DNA from: Virgisporangium aliadipatigenens
GTDB lineage: Bacteria > Actinomycetota > Actinomycetes > Mycobacteriales > Micromonosporaceae
Direction of reading: 5' to 3'
NCBI RefSeq assembly: GCF_016863615.1
Contig: NZ_BOPF01000009.1
Span: 265,832-329,831 of the forward strand
DNA length: 64,000 nt
In this document: one piece after another, positions 24,819 through 32,684 of the stretch
How the letters are laid out: the number at the start of each line of letters is the position of its first letter
How positions within the stretch are numbered: position 1 is the first letter of the stretch
The notes under the pieces: model-generated
Told to the model about the DNA's origin: nothing
Database searches by the model: none
Seen by the model: the letters and a program-made list of their open reading frames with translations, nothing else
Translations under genes and position numbers: made by a program

Positions 24819-26119
24819 ACGCCTACACGGACACGGCGTTCACCGTGCGGGTGGATCTCGTCTGGCTGCCGCACGCCACGGCCGGCCCGGAGGCGGGATG
24901 GCTGCTGCTGCGGCGGGTCGTCACGCCGAGCCGTTCGGGCGACGGGAGTGCGGTGCTGGCCGACGCGCGGGCCTGCACGGAGTTCTGGATCTCCGAACTG
25001 ATCGACGAGGAGGTGCTCGCCGACCCTCCCCCGCTCGCCCCGGTGTCGTCCTGGCCGGCGCTGCTGCGCGGCGAGTACGTCGACTTCGTGGAGAGCCCGG
25101 TACCGCTGTACCTGATGCGCCGCGCCGAACTCGACCTGGCGTCGACGCCGCGGCCGCTCCTGGAGGCCGGGCTGGCCGTGCGCGTCACCGACGGGCAGGC
25201 GCGGGTCGTGGCGGCCCGGGTCGGGCTGGTCGCCGGCGATCCGCTGACGCACCACGTGCGGGAGACGTTCTGCGAACGGCTCGGGCTCGCGCGGCGGGAC
25301 ACGGCCGACGCGCCGCCGCCGCTCGACGAGTCGCGCTGGGCCGCCGACCTGGCCGGGCAACTGCGGCTCGTCGGCACCCGCGGCGTGCAGATCGGCGACC
25401 ACAACGTGCAGGTCAACCGCTTCGTCGCCGACGCGCCGAACGTGCACCTCGACTTCACCCGGGTACTCGAGCGCCACGACGTCCGGGACGCGCTGCGGCA
25501 GCTGCAGGCCGCGCCCGGCGACTACACCCGCCGCCGCGAACTCGTCCGCGCGCTGGCCGGGCACGGGTGGTTCTTCCGGGCCGAGCCGGTGACGCTGCGG
25601 ATCGGGCCGGACGGGTCGTTCCTGCGGCTGCTGGCCGATCTTCTCCTGTTCGACGTGCGCGGGCTGCGGGTGGGCAGCCACGGCCGGCAGGTCAACCGGT
25701 TCGTCTCGGTGGTCACCGACACGCCCGGGGCGGCCGAGCTTCTCCGGGGGAACGACCGGCTCGCGCGGCTGCTCACCGAGTGCGTCTGCCCGTCACCGGG
25801 TTCGCACCTCAACGTGGCGGACCTGAGTTCGGAGGCGCTGCGGGCGTTCCACGGACTGACGCCCGAGTGGCGCGACGGCCGCACCCGCAACCTGAACGAA
25901 CGCCCCGGCACGACCCGGGTCTTCCGCTTCGTCGACGGGTTGATGGTCGGCGAGCACAACCGCCAGGAGGTCAGCCACGAGGTGCGGGCACACGCGCTGT
26001 CGGTCTTCGCCCCGCGCACCCCACCGCCGCCCGCCCACCAGAAGCGCCGCACCGAACGCCAGGTCGAACGCGAACCCGAGGCGCAGCACGTCGTGCAACA
26101 GGAGCGCCTGCACTACTGA
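24815..26119 (+). CDS. Protein with three RHIM/BASS3-like amyloid motifs
   Basis: A 434-residue cytoplasmic protein. Three copies of a short motif recur at almost equal spacing: VQIGDHNVQVNRF (residues 191-203), LRVGSHGRQVNRF (284-296) and LMVGEHNRQ (376-384). The first is an exact match to the RHIM core (I/V)-Q-(I/V)-G, with the following N..Q of actinobacterial RHIM-like/BASS3 sequences. Each motif follows a short hydrophobic lead-in (for example LLFDVRG, FRFVDG), so the C-terminal 260 residues look like a 93-residue tandem repeat. Residues 1-180 form a mixed domain I do not recognise; the tail after 395 is charged and disordered. It is coupled to a membrane coiled-coil gene. Amyloid-type signalling is inferred from the motif, not shown. 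Confidence 0.75.
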   Translation: MNAYTDTAFTVRVDLVWLPHATAGPEAGWLLLRRVVTPSRSGDGSAVLADARACTEFWISELIDEEVLADPPPLAPVSSWPALLRGEYVDFVESPVPLYLMRRAELDLASTPRPLLEAGLAVRVTDGQARVVAARVGLVAGDPLTHHVRETFCERLGLARRDTADAPPPLDESRWAADLAGQLRLVGTRGVQIGDHNVQVNRFVADAPNVHLDFTRVLERHDVRDALRQLQAAPGDYTRRRELVRALAGHGWFFRAEPVTLRIGPDGSFLRLLADLLLFDVRGLRVGSHGRQVNRFVSVVTDTPGAAELLRGNDRLARLLTECVCPSPGSHLNVADLSSEALRAFHGLTPEWRDGRTRNLNERPGTTRVFRFVDGLMVGEHNRQEVSHEVRAHALSVFAPRTPPPPAHQKRRTERQVEREPEAQHVVQQERLHY

Positions 26120-26148
26120 CCGCCGGCCCGACAGCGGCGCCGCAGGCC

Positions 26149-26733
26149 CTACGGCGTCGGCCGCATTCCGGCGAGCAGGGCGTCGAGGACGCGCTCGACG
26201 TACTCGTGCGACAGTGGCTCCTGCGTGATGAGGAACCTGAAGTACAGCGGGCCGGACAGGATGTCCATCGCGACGTCGAGGTCGAGGTCGGCCGACAGCT
26301 GCCCCTGCTGCTGGGCCCTTCTGAGCCGGGCGACGGTCTTGTCCGCCTGGGGGCGGATGAAGCGTTCGTTGAGCGCGGCGGCGACCGCCGGATTGTGCTG
26401 GGCCTCGCCCACCAGCGCCCGGTAGAGCGGTCCCAGCGGCGGCCTGCCCAGGAGGTCGACGGCCGCACAGATCTGGCGGCGCAGGTCGGCCACGATGTCG
26501 CCGGTGTCGGGGTAGTCCAGTCCGGGCTCGCTCGGCGTGAGCACCGCGTCGAGGAACAGGGCGCCCTTGGACGGCCATCGACGGTAGATCGTGTGCTTGC
26601 CGACGCCGGTCCGCGCCGCGACACCCTCGATGCTGAGCTTGGCGTATCCGACTTCCTGCGCCAGTTCCACGGTGGTCCGCAAGATCGCCTGGGTCCGGTC
26701 GGCGGCTCTGGAGGGTGAGGCGTCGTCGCTCAT
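26149..26733 (-). CDS. TetR-family repressor of the adjacent hydrolase
   Basis: A 194-residue TetR regulator: N-terminal helix-turn-helix AARTGVGKHTIYRRWPSKGA (about residues 39-58) and the TetR_C_16-like ligand domain ending PLYFRFLITQEPLSHEYVER. It diverges from a beta-lactamase-like gene, and two identical 21-bp operators lie in the 120-bp gap, so it probably represses both itself and that gene. The inducing ligand is unknown. Confidence 0.91.
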   Translation of the reverse strand: MSDDASPSRAADRTQAILRTTVELAQEVGYAKLSIEGVAARTGVGKHTIYRRWPSKGALFLDAVLTPSEPGLDYPDTGDIVADLRRQICAAVDLLGRPPLGPLYRALVGEAQHNPAVAAALNERFIRPQADKTVARLRRAQQQGQLSADLDLDVAMDILSGPLYFRFLITQEPLSHEYVERVLDALLAGMRPTP

Positions 26734-26744
26734 GCCGCCACTCT

Positions 26745-26765
26745 AACGGCACGGCACGTGCCGTT
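26745..26765. promoter_or_regulatory. TetR operator, copy 1
   Basis: First copy of an exact 21-bp direct repeat; its core ACGGCACGTGCCGT (26751-26764) is a perfect palindrome. It overlaps the -35 of the hydrolase promoter and lies 11 bp before the TetR start. Confidence 0.82.
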
Positions 26766-26793
26766 GACAACATCCCGCCACCCTGACCACACT
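26764..26793 (+). promoter_or_regulatory. Promoter of the beta-lactamase-like gene
   Basis: TTGACA (26764-26769) overlaps operator copy 1; a weak -10, CACACT (26788-26793), follows at 18 bp. Operator copy 2 lies just downstream, so the promoter is flanked by the two sites. Confidence 0.5.
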
Positions 26794-26805
26794 GGGCGCC
26801 TCCAG

Positions 26806-26826
26806 AACGGCACGGCACGTGCCGTT
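26806..26826. promoter_or_regulatory. TetR operator, copy 2
   Basis: Second exact copy of the 21-bp element, 61 bp from copy 1 (about six helical turns, same face of the helix), just upstream of the GAGAGGAAG site of the hydrolase gene. Confidence 0.82.
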
Positions 26827-26853
26827 CCGGTTCGCCGATCGAGAGGAAGCACC

Positions 26854-28248
26854 ATGTCCGAACCGCTGAGCCGCTTCGACGTCCGGCGCTGGCAGCAGCG
26901 CTTCGATGAACTGCGCGCCGAACACCACGTCCCCGGTGCGAGCCTGGCCGTGGCGCTCGACTCGCAGATTTACGAGTTGGCCAGCGGAGTGCTGCACCGG
27001 GGCACCGGCGTGGCGGTGACACCCGACTCGGTGTTCCTGTCCGGCTCGATCGCCAAGGTCTACACGGCCACGCTCGTCATGCGGCTGGCCGACGAGGGGA
27101 AGCTGGACCTGAACGCGCCGGTCGTGAGCGTGTTGCCGGAGTTCGCCACCCCGGACCCCGAGGCCACCGGGACGATCACCATCCGCCAACTGCTGTCCCA
27201 CACCGGCGGCGTGACGAACGACTTCAACTACGACGGCGGCCGGGGCGACGACTGCCTCGCCCGGTACGTCGAGGCCGCCCGGCGGGTGGCACTGGACTGC
27301 CCGCCCGGCACGGCCATCTCGTACGGCGGCCTCGGCTACGTCGTACTGGGCCGCGTCATCGAACGGATCACCGGCCTGACCTGGGATCAGGCACTGAAGC
27401 AGCTGCTGTTCGAGCCGCTCGGCCTGGAACGTTCGATGACGCTGCCGGAGGAGGCCCTGCGCTTCCGCGTCGCGATGAGCCATCTCGGCGAGCCCGGCAG
27501 CTATCCGGACCCGGCCCCCTCCTGGGACCCGATGCCGCGCGCCGTCGGCCCGGCCGGCCGGATCATCACCTCGGCCGGCGACATGGCCCGCTTCGCCCGC
27601 CTGCACCTCGACGGTGGCCTCGCGCCCGACGGCACCCGTCTCCTTTCCGCCGGCGCCGTCGCCGCCATGGGGCACCGCGAGGTCGACGTGCCCGACAAGT
27701 GGACGGTCAGCGCCGACGGGTGGGGGCTGGGTTGGACGCTCTACGACTGGGACGGCCACCCGGGCTACGGCCACGACGGCGCCGCCATCGGCCAGTACGC
27801 CTACCTGCGCGTCGTCCCGCACGCCGACGCCGCCCTGGTCCTGATGACCAACGGCGGCGCGGCCCGCCTGCTGTACGCCGACCTGTTTCGCGAACTGCTC
27901 GCCGAACTCGCCGGCGTCACGATGCCCGCACCGTTCGCCCCCGCGCCCGTGCCGCCCGCGATCGACCTCACGCCGCTGCTCGGCACGTACCGGCGCGAGG
28001 GCGTCGTCATCACCGTCTCCCGCAACGACGACGGCTCGCCGCACATGCGATACGAGTTCGTCGATGACATGAGCGAGCTGTCGCCGCCCCTGGAGCTGGA
28101 CCTGGAACCGGTGACCGGGACGGCGTTCGCCGCCTCCGGCGCGGGTCCGTCGTTCAGCGAGGACTACATGCCGGTGGTCTTCTCGACCCTCGCCGACGGC
28201 AGACGGGTCTGCTACGTGGGGATGCGCGCCACCCCCAAGATCTCCTGA
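26854..28248 (+). CDS. Beta-lactamase-related serine hydrolase with altered second motif
   Basis: A 464-residue penicillin-binding-protein-fold hydrolase. The SxxK nucleophile is S65-I-A-K68. The second motif reads Y157-G-G159, lacking the usual Asn of YxN. The third is GHDG in GYGHDGAAIGQ. After residue 375 a lipocalin-like beta domain (LLGTYRREGVVITVSRNDDG) follows, as in many D-aminopeptidase/esterase relatives. No signal peptide. It is controlled by the divergent TetR through twin operators and ends at a strong hairpin. Likely an esterase, amidase or peptidase; a true beta-lactamase is unlikely. Confidence 0.86.
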   Translation: MSEPLSRFDVRRWQQRFDELRAEHHVPGASLAVALDSQIYELASGVLHRGTGVAVTPDSVFLSGSIAKVYTATLVMRLADEGKLDLNAPVVSVLPEFATPDPEATGTITIRQLLSHTGGVTNDFNYDGGRGDDCLARYVEAARRVALDCPPGTAISYGGLGYVVLGRVIERITGLTWDQALKQLLFEPLGLERSMTLPEEALRFRVAMSHLGEPGSYPDPAPSWDPMPRAVGPAGRIITSAGDMARFARLHLDGGLAPDGTRLLSAGAVAAMGHREVDVPDKWTVSADGWGLGWTLYDWDGHPGYGHDGAAIGQYAYLRVVPHADAALVLMTNGGAARLLYADLFRELLAELAGVTMPAPFAPAPVPPAIDLTPLLGTYRREGVVITVSRNDDGSPHMRYEFVDDMSELSPPLELDLEPVTGTAFAASGAGPSFSEDYMPVVFSTLADGRRVCYVGMRATPKIS

Positions 28249-28267
28249 CGGCGTTCCCCGGGAAAGA

Positions 28268-28306
28268 CGCCCGCCACCACGCGAGGGACGCACGTGGTGG
28301 CGGGCG
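28268..28306. terminator. Bidirectional 14-bp hairpin terminator
   Basis: Perfect arms 28268-28281 and 28293-28306 with an 11-nt loop, between the convergent hydrolase and chitinase genes. Confidence 0.82.
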
Positions 28307-28318
28307 GGTCCGGGAAGA

Positions 28319-29878
28319 CTAGAAGGCCGCGGTGATCCGGGTGAACTCCAGATCCCCCTGGGAGATGCCGCTGCAGTTGGAGGCGACCCCGCCACCCGGG
28401 CACGGACGGTCCCGGTTGACCGACCAGAACGCCAGGCGGGCGAGCCCGCGCGCCTTCGCCCAGTCCTTGATGGCCGTCCAGGTCTGCGGCGTGGTCAGCT
28501 CCTGCTGGTCGGAGAGACCGTTCATGCCGGAGATGCCCATGTGCCCGTAGGCCGTCGCGTCGGACCAGCCGAACGCCGACTTGAGCGCGTTCTTCAGGCC
28601 CTCGGAGGCGTTGACGGTGTCGTTGTAGATGTTCGAGCCGCCGAAGTCGAACGGCATGATGGTGAACACGTCGATGTTGGCCTGGAGCGCGGCCGCCCGC
28701 TGGATGAGCCGGTTGCCGTAGTAGTTCGGGCCCGTGGTGCTGGTGCCGAAGGTGACGATCGTCTGGATGCCCGGGTTGTTCTGCTTGACGATCTTGAGCG
28801 CGTTGAGGATGCGGTCCTGCACGACCTCGTTCTCGAACTCGTCGGAGTTCTCGATGTCGATGTCGATCGCCTTGAGCCCGTAGGCGTTGATCACCTTCTG
28901 GTAGGCACCGGCGAGGGCGTTGGCGTCGGCGCAGTTCGGGCCGAGCTTGTTGCCCGACCAGCCGCCGAACGACGGCACGATGTCACCGCCGGCCGCGCGG
29001 ACCTGCTGGATGGCCGTCTGGTCGACGCCACCGGTCAGCGGGCGGGCACCGTCCCACGCCGGGTTGCAACCGCCGCTGGAGAGCACGAACGCCATCGTGA
29101 ACCACTTGACACCGGTGGACGCCATGACGCTCGCCGGATTCTGCGGATCGCCCCAGCCCAGATACAGGTACGGCGCGCCGCGCCCGCCGGTCGGCTGCGG
29201 GCAGCCGAGCGTGGTGCCGGTGGCGGTGGTGCTGCGCGGGGACTCGCCGCTGCCGTTGTACGCGGCCACCGTGTAGGTGTGCGTCTGGCAGGTGCCCAGG
29301 CCGGAGATGGTGGCGCTGGTGCCGGTGACCGTGGCGCGCACCTGGTTGTCCTCGTAGACGCGGTAGCCGGTGACGGTGCCGCTGCTGGCGCCCCAGGTCA
29401 GCGTGATCGCCGAACTGGTGGTGCCGCTGACCGAGGGGTTGCCCGGCGTGCCGGGCGCGCCCGGGTTGGTGGAGCCGCCGGTGCACGGATTGTTGTTGAG
29501 CGTGCAGTTCGACGGACTGCCGGAGCCCGCGCCGATGAACCCGAACGAGGCGCTGGCGCCCGGTGCGAGCGCGCCCTGCCAGGACGGCGCGGTGAACGTG
29601 TACCGGTTGCCGGACTGCGTGCGCACCGCGTCCCAGTGGCTGCTGATCGTGGTGCCGGCCGGCAGGTCGAACGAGACCGACCAGGTCAGCGCCGTCGAGC
29701 CGCCGTTGGTGACGGTGGCGCGGGCCTCGAACCCGGTGCTCCACTCGGAGGTCTTGACGATCGTGGCGGTGGGCGAGGCGGCGAGCGCGGGCGTGTCCGT
29801 CACGAGCACACCGGCGAGGCCGAGGAGAGATGCGGCGGCGACGGCGATGAACCGGCGCCGGAGAGCAGGAGGAGCCAT
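28319..29878 (-). CDS. Secreted GH18 chitinase with CBM2 and fibronectin III domains
   Basis: A 519-residue exoenzyme. Signal peptide to about residue 34 (cleavage after ALA). Residues 35-130 form a CBM2-type chitin/cellulose-binding domain (conserved Trp residues, ATVTNGGSTALTWSVSF). A fibronectin III domain follows (GNPSVSGTTSSAITLTWGAS). The C-terminal GH18 domain has the catalytic DxDxE in LKAIDIDIENSDE and substrate-site MPFDFGG. It cleaves chitin outside the cell. The upstream DNA has a DasR-like operator over the -35, so GlcNAc-responsive control is likely. Monocistronic, ending at a shared hairpin. Confidence 0.94.
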   Translation of the reverse strand: MAPPALRRRFIAVAAASLLGLAGVLVTDTPALAASPTATIVKTSEWSTGFEARATVTNGGSTALTWSVSFDLPAGTTISSHWDAVRTQSGNRYTFTAPSWQGALAPGASASFGFIGAGSGSPSNCTLNNNPCTGGSTNPGAPGTPGNPSVSGTTSSAITLTWGASSGTVTGYRVYEDNQVRATVTGTSATISGLGTCQTHTYTVAAYNGSGESPRSTTATGTTLGCPQPTGGRGAPYLYLGWGDPQNPASVMASTGVKWFTMAFVLSSGGCNPAWDGARPLTGGVDQTAIQQVRAAGGDIVPSFGGWSGNKLGPNCADANALAGAYQKVINAYGLKAIDIDIENSDEFENEVVQDRILNALKIVKQNNPGIQTIVTFGTSTTGPNYYGNRLIQRAAALQANIDVFTIMPFDFGGSNIYNDTVNASEGLKNALKSAFGWSDATAYGHMGISGMNGLSDQQELTTPQTWTAIKDWAKARGLARLAFWSVNRDRPCPGGGVASNCSGISQGDLEFTRITAAF

Positions 29879-29965
29879 GACGTTCTCCCATGGGCAGGGC
29901 AGCCGTCATCCGCTCCCGGGCGGCGTGGGAGGGCGTCGCGCGGGGCAGGGACGACGGATGGGGAC

Positions 29966-29989
29966 CGCGCGGTCCGGCCGGACCGCGCG
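29966..29989. promoter_or_regulatory. 24-bp perfect palindrome at the chitinase transcription start
   Basis: Half-site CGCGCGGTCCGG is followed directly by its reverse complement. It lies just downstream of the proposed -10, so it is either a second operator or a hairpin at the 5' end of the mRNA. Confidence 0.55.
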
Positions 29990-29993
29990 ATTC

Positions 29994-30022
29994 ACCATAT
30001 TCGATGAAGGTCGTGCGGTCTA
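29994..30022 (-). promoter_or_regulatory. Chitinase promoter
   Basis: On the minus strand TAGACC (30022-30017) and TATGGT (29999-29994) are 17 bp apart. The -35 lies inside the DasR-like palindrome. The leader is about 108 nt. Confidence 0.55.
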
Positions 30023-30032
30023 GACCGGTCTA
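30016..30032. promoter_or_regulatory. DasR-like (dre) operator
   Basis: CGGTCTAGACCG (30016-30027) is a perfect palindrome matching the centre of the dre site TGGTCTAGACCA at 10 of 12 bases, followed by a further GGTCTA half (30027-30032). The paired GGTCTA units also resemble the direct repeats of Streptomyces chitinase promoters. Confidence 0.7.
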
Positions 30033-30131
30033 TCCGCGCCTTGTCCCCGGCACCGTTCGCGCCTTCGTCGCAAGTGGTGGGGACATCCGCAGGCTATGAC
30101 GCGCGAATAAGCTGCGGATGTCCCCGATACT

Positions 30132-32600
30132 TCAGCGGCGGCAGGCGTCTCCCAGTTCGACCGACTGGCCTCGGGAGACCACGACCTGGCGCGCCGCGAC
30201 CACGGCGCCGCCGCGATCACGGCAGGTCATCGTCCAGCTCTCGGTGACCCCCGGCGTCGACGGCGTCGGCCCGCCGAACGTCACCCCGCCGCGCCAGTCG
30301 TCGAACGGCGCGCCCGCCACCCGCGCCCGGTTGGCGATCACCGCCCGGTAGGTGCCCGGCGCCGGGTGGATCATCGTGATCACGCCGACCCGCGTGCCGT
30401 CCGCGATCGCCACGTTGACGATCTCGCCGTTCGGGTCGAAGAGGTACAGGTTCCACTCGGTCCTGGTGTCGCCCCACTCGATGCGGATCTCGGCCCGGTC
30501 GTTGTCCGCCTCGGGAAGGCCCTGCACCGTGAAGGAGAACTCCTCGTGCGGCCCCTCGATCGGATGCCCGTCGTTGAGTCCCGGATCCCCGGGCGGGTTG
30601 GCGAACGGGATCGCCGTCTGCGCGGGAGCCGTCGCGGGGCGGCCGTAGCGGCCGGCCACCACCGGTCGGGTGGACGGGTTCAGGGCCCAGCTGAAGCGGC
30701 CGTTCGGCGCCAGTGTGCTGGTCAGCGTCTCCGGGAACGTCCGCACCGCCCCGTTCGTGCCGTCCGGCTGCAGCACCGGCGACGTCGACGTCTGGAACGA
30801 CTTGCGCACCTGCAGCGTGTGCCCGGGCGGCGCCGAACCGGTGAGCGTGGCGTGGTGCGCGCTGTCGGCGGTCGATTCCAGCATGGCGAAGTACGCCTCG
30901 CGGTTGCCGCCCTTGCCCGCACCGGCCGCCGGCGCGCGACCGAGGTACTCGGCCACCACACCGTCCACAAAGGACGGATGGAACTCCGTTCCGCCGATCT
31001 CGAACGTGTACCCGAGCCCGCCGGTCACCCAGTACGACCAGTCCTCGGTGGTGCCCGTCGTGTCGTACAGCTCCCAGCCGTAGATGCTGTCGTAGCCGTT
31101 GTGCGCGGAAAGCTTGCCGCCCAACGATTTCAGCAGCGGTTCGTCGACGGGCATGCCGTTGCCGTGCACGCCCGGCGGGCGCAGGATCTGGTTGCCGTAG
31201 GTGTGGTTGGTCAGCAGATTGGTGACGGCGCGGCCGGCGATCAGTTCGCGCACGGCCTGCGACTCCGGCTCCGAGAAGGGCGCCGGACCCCGGTACGCCT
31301 CGCGCAGCGGGTCGAGGTCGGCGCCGGAGCCGCCCCAGAAGGAGCCGTAGTTGCGGTTGAGGTCGACGCCGCGGTCGGGCCCGTCGGGGTTGAGCGCGCA
31401 CGGGCCGGCGCCGCCGTTCGGGGCGCAGTTCTTGCGCTTCATCTCGTTCGCCGCGCGCAGCGGGTCGCCGGCGGGCGGCTCCGGCTTCTCCTTGTCGGTG
31501 GGGTGCACCGGCGGCACGAAACCGTTGTCGCTGCCCGCTTCCCGCGAGACCGCGAAGCCGTCGGGGTTGACGACCGGCACGACGATGCTGCGGGTGGCGC
31601 CGAGCAGGCGGGTGGTGCGCGGGTCGCGCCCGTAGCCGCCGAGCAGGTCGTGGGCCCACTCCATGACGTGTTCGCCGGCCGGCCACTCGCGCGCGTGGTG
31701 CAGGCCGAGGTTCAGGAAGATCGGTTTGCCGTCGCGGACGTTCCCCGGGTCCGTGGTGATCTCCAGGCCGCCGATGTCCCTTCCTTCGACGGAACGTCTA
31801 CTGAGCGTGAAAGTCCGCGCCAATGTGGGATACCGGCGCGCCAGTTCCTTGAGTTCGTAGTCGTAGTCGGCGAGGCGCCGGTACGAGGTGCGCCCGCTCG
31901 GCAGGTCCGAACGCGGGTTGTCGGCCGCGTAGCGCGCGTCGGCGGCGCGCACCTCCCGCACCCGCGCACCGACGTCCGGGATCTTCACGGTGTGCGTGAA
32001 GCCCGCGGCCTTCAGCCTCTCCGCGTCGGCCTTTCCGTGCAGGACGACGTCCACGGTGGAGCCCGTGGCCGCCTCGGTCAGGTCCAGGTCGAGCGCGCCG
32101 AGCCGGCCCTTCGCCGCCCGGTCCGGCGTGTCCACGGCGACCAGTTGGCTCGGCTCCTCGCGACCGTCCTCAGTGGACACGGGCACGAACGACACCGCGA
32201 CGCTGACCGTCTCCGCCGCCCCGCCGTACCGGCAGCCCTGCACCCACAACTTCTGGCCGGCGGTGACGTAGCCGTCGGCGAGTTCGTTGCTGCGCAGGCC
32301 GGCCGAGGCGGCCACGGCGCGCCCACCCGAACGGTCGAAGACCGCCAGGTCCCAGTCGGCGTCCCGGCCACCCACCGGGTTCAGCCGTACCCGCACCAGC
32401 CCCGCGCCCGGCGCGGTCACCTCGAAGCCGGCCGCTCCGGGCTTGCCGTTCAGCGCCGCCTCGTGACACTTGCGCGGTGCGGCCGTCGCCGCCCGGATGC
32501 TGCGCGTCTCGTCCGCCGACGCCGCCGGCAGGTGGAACGCCAGAGCGGCGGCCACCGTCGCCGCCGCCCCGCCGGCGAACAGAGTTCGTCGAAATCTCAT
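30132..32600 (-). CDS. Secreted M14 zinc carboxypeptidase
   Basis: An 822-residue exoenzyme. Signal peptide to about residue 30 (cleavage after ASA). The M14 domain has the HxxE zinc motif in LGLHHAREWPAGEH (about residue 300), RNYGSFWGG for substrate binding, a distal zinc His in LLTNHTYGNQIL and the catalytic Glu in YTFEIGGTEFHPSF. N-terminal residues 45-190 form a beta-rich region, and C-terminal domains resemble pre-peptidase or P-like beta sandwiches (GDPGLNDG, IEWGDTRTEWNLYLFDPNG). ATG 32600 starts the signal peptide; the frame is open further upstream. It digests proteins or peptides outside the cell. Confidence 0.92.
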   Translation of the reverse strand: MRFRRTLFAGGAAATVAAALAFHLPAASADETRSIRAATAAPRKCHEAALNGKPGAAGFEVTAPGAGLVRVRLNPVGGRDADWDLAVFDRSGGRAVAASAGLRSNELADGYVTAGQKLWVQGCRYGGAAETVSVAVSFVPVSTEDGREEPSQLVAVDTPDRAAKGRLGALDLDLTEAATGSTVDVVLHGKADAERLKAAGFTHTVKIPDVGARVREVRAADARYAADNPRSDLPSGRTSYRRLADYDYELKELARRYPTLARTFTLSRRSVEGRDIGGLEITTDPGNVRDGKPIFLNLGLHHAREWPAGEHVMEWAHDLLGGYGRDPRTTRLLGATRSIVVPVVNPDGFAVSREAGSDNGFVPPVHPTDKEKPEPPAGDPLRAANEMKRKNCAPNGGAGPCALNPDGPDRGVDLNRNYGSFWGGSGADLDPLREAYRGPAPFSEPESQAVRELIAGRAVTNLLTNHTYGNQILRPPGVHGNGMPVDEPLLKSLGGKLSAHNGYDSIYGWELYDTTGTTEDWSYWVTGGLGYTFEIGGTEFHPSFVDGVVAEYLGRAPAAGAGKGGNREAYFAMLESTADSAHHATLTGSAPPGHTLQVRKSFQTSTSPVLQPDGTNGAVRTFPETLTSTLAPNGRFSWALNPSTRPVVAGRYGRPATAPAQTAIPFANPPGDPGLNDGHPIEGPHEEFSFTVQGLPEADNDRAEIRIEWGDTRTEWNLYLFDPNGEIVNVAIADGTRVGVITMIHPAPGTYRAVIANRARVAGAPFDDWRGGVTFGGPTPSTPGVTESWTMTCRDRGGAVVAARQVVVSRGQSVELGDACRR

Positions 32601-32684
32601 GATCGGCGAAGCTAGGCACAGGATGTTAGAAAACGGTGAGGACGCCCCGAAAACCGGTGATACCAAACCCAGAACGTGCGCACG

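Noticed and set aside
28541..30007. 488-residue plus-strand frame opposite the chitinase
   Set aside because: The minus frame has a signal peptide, CBM2, fibronectin III and GH18 motifs; the plus frame is Val/Arg/Gly-rich shadow.
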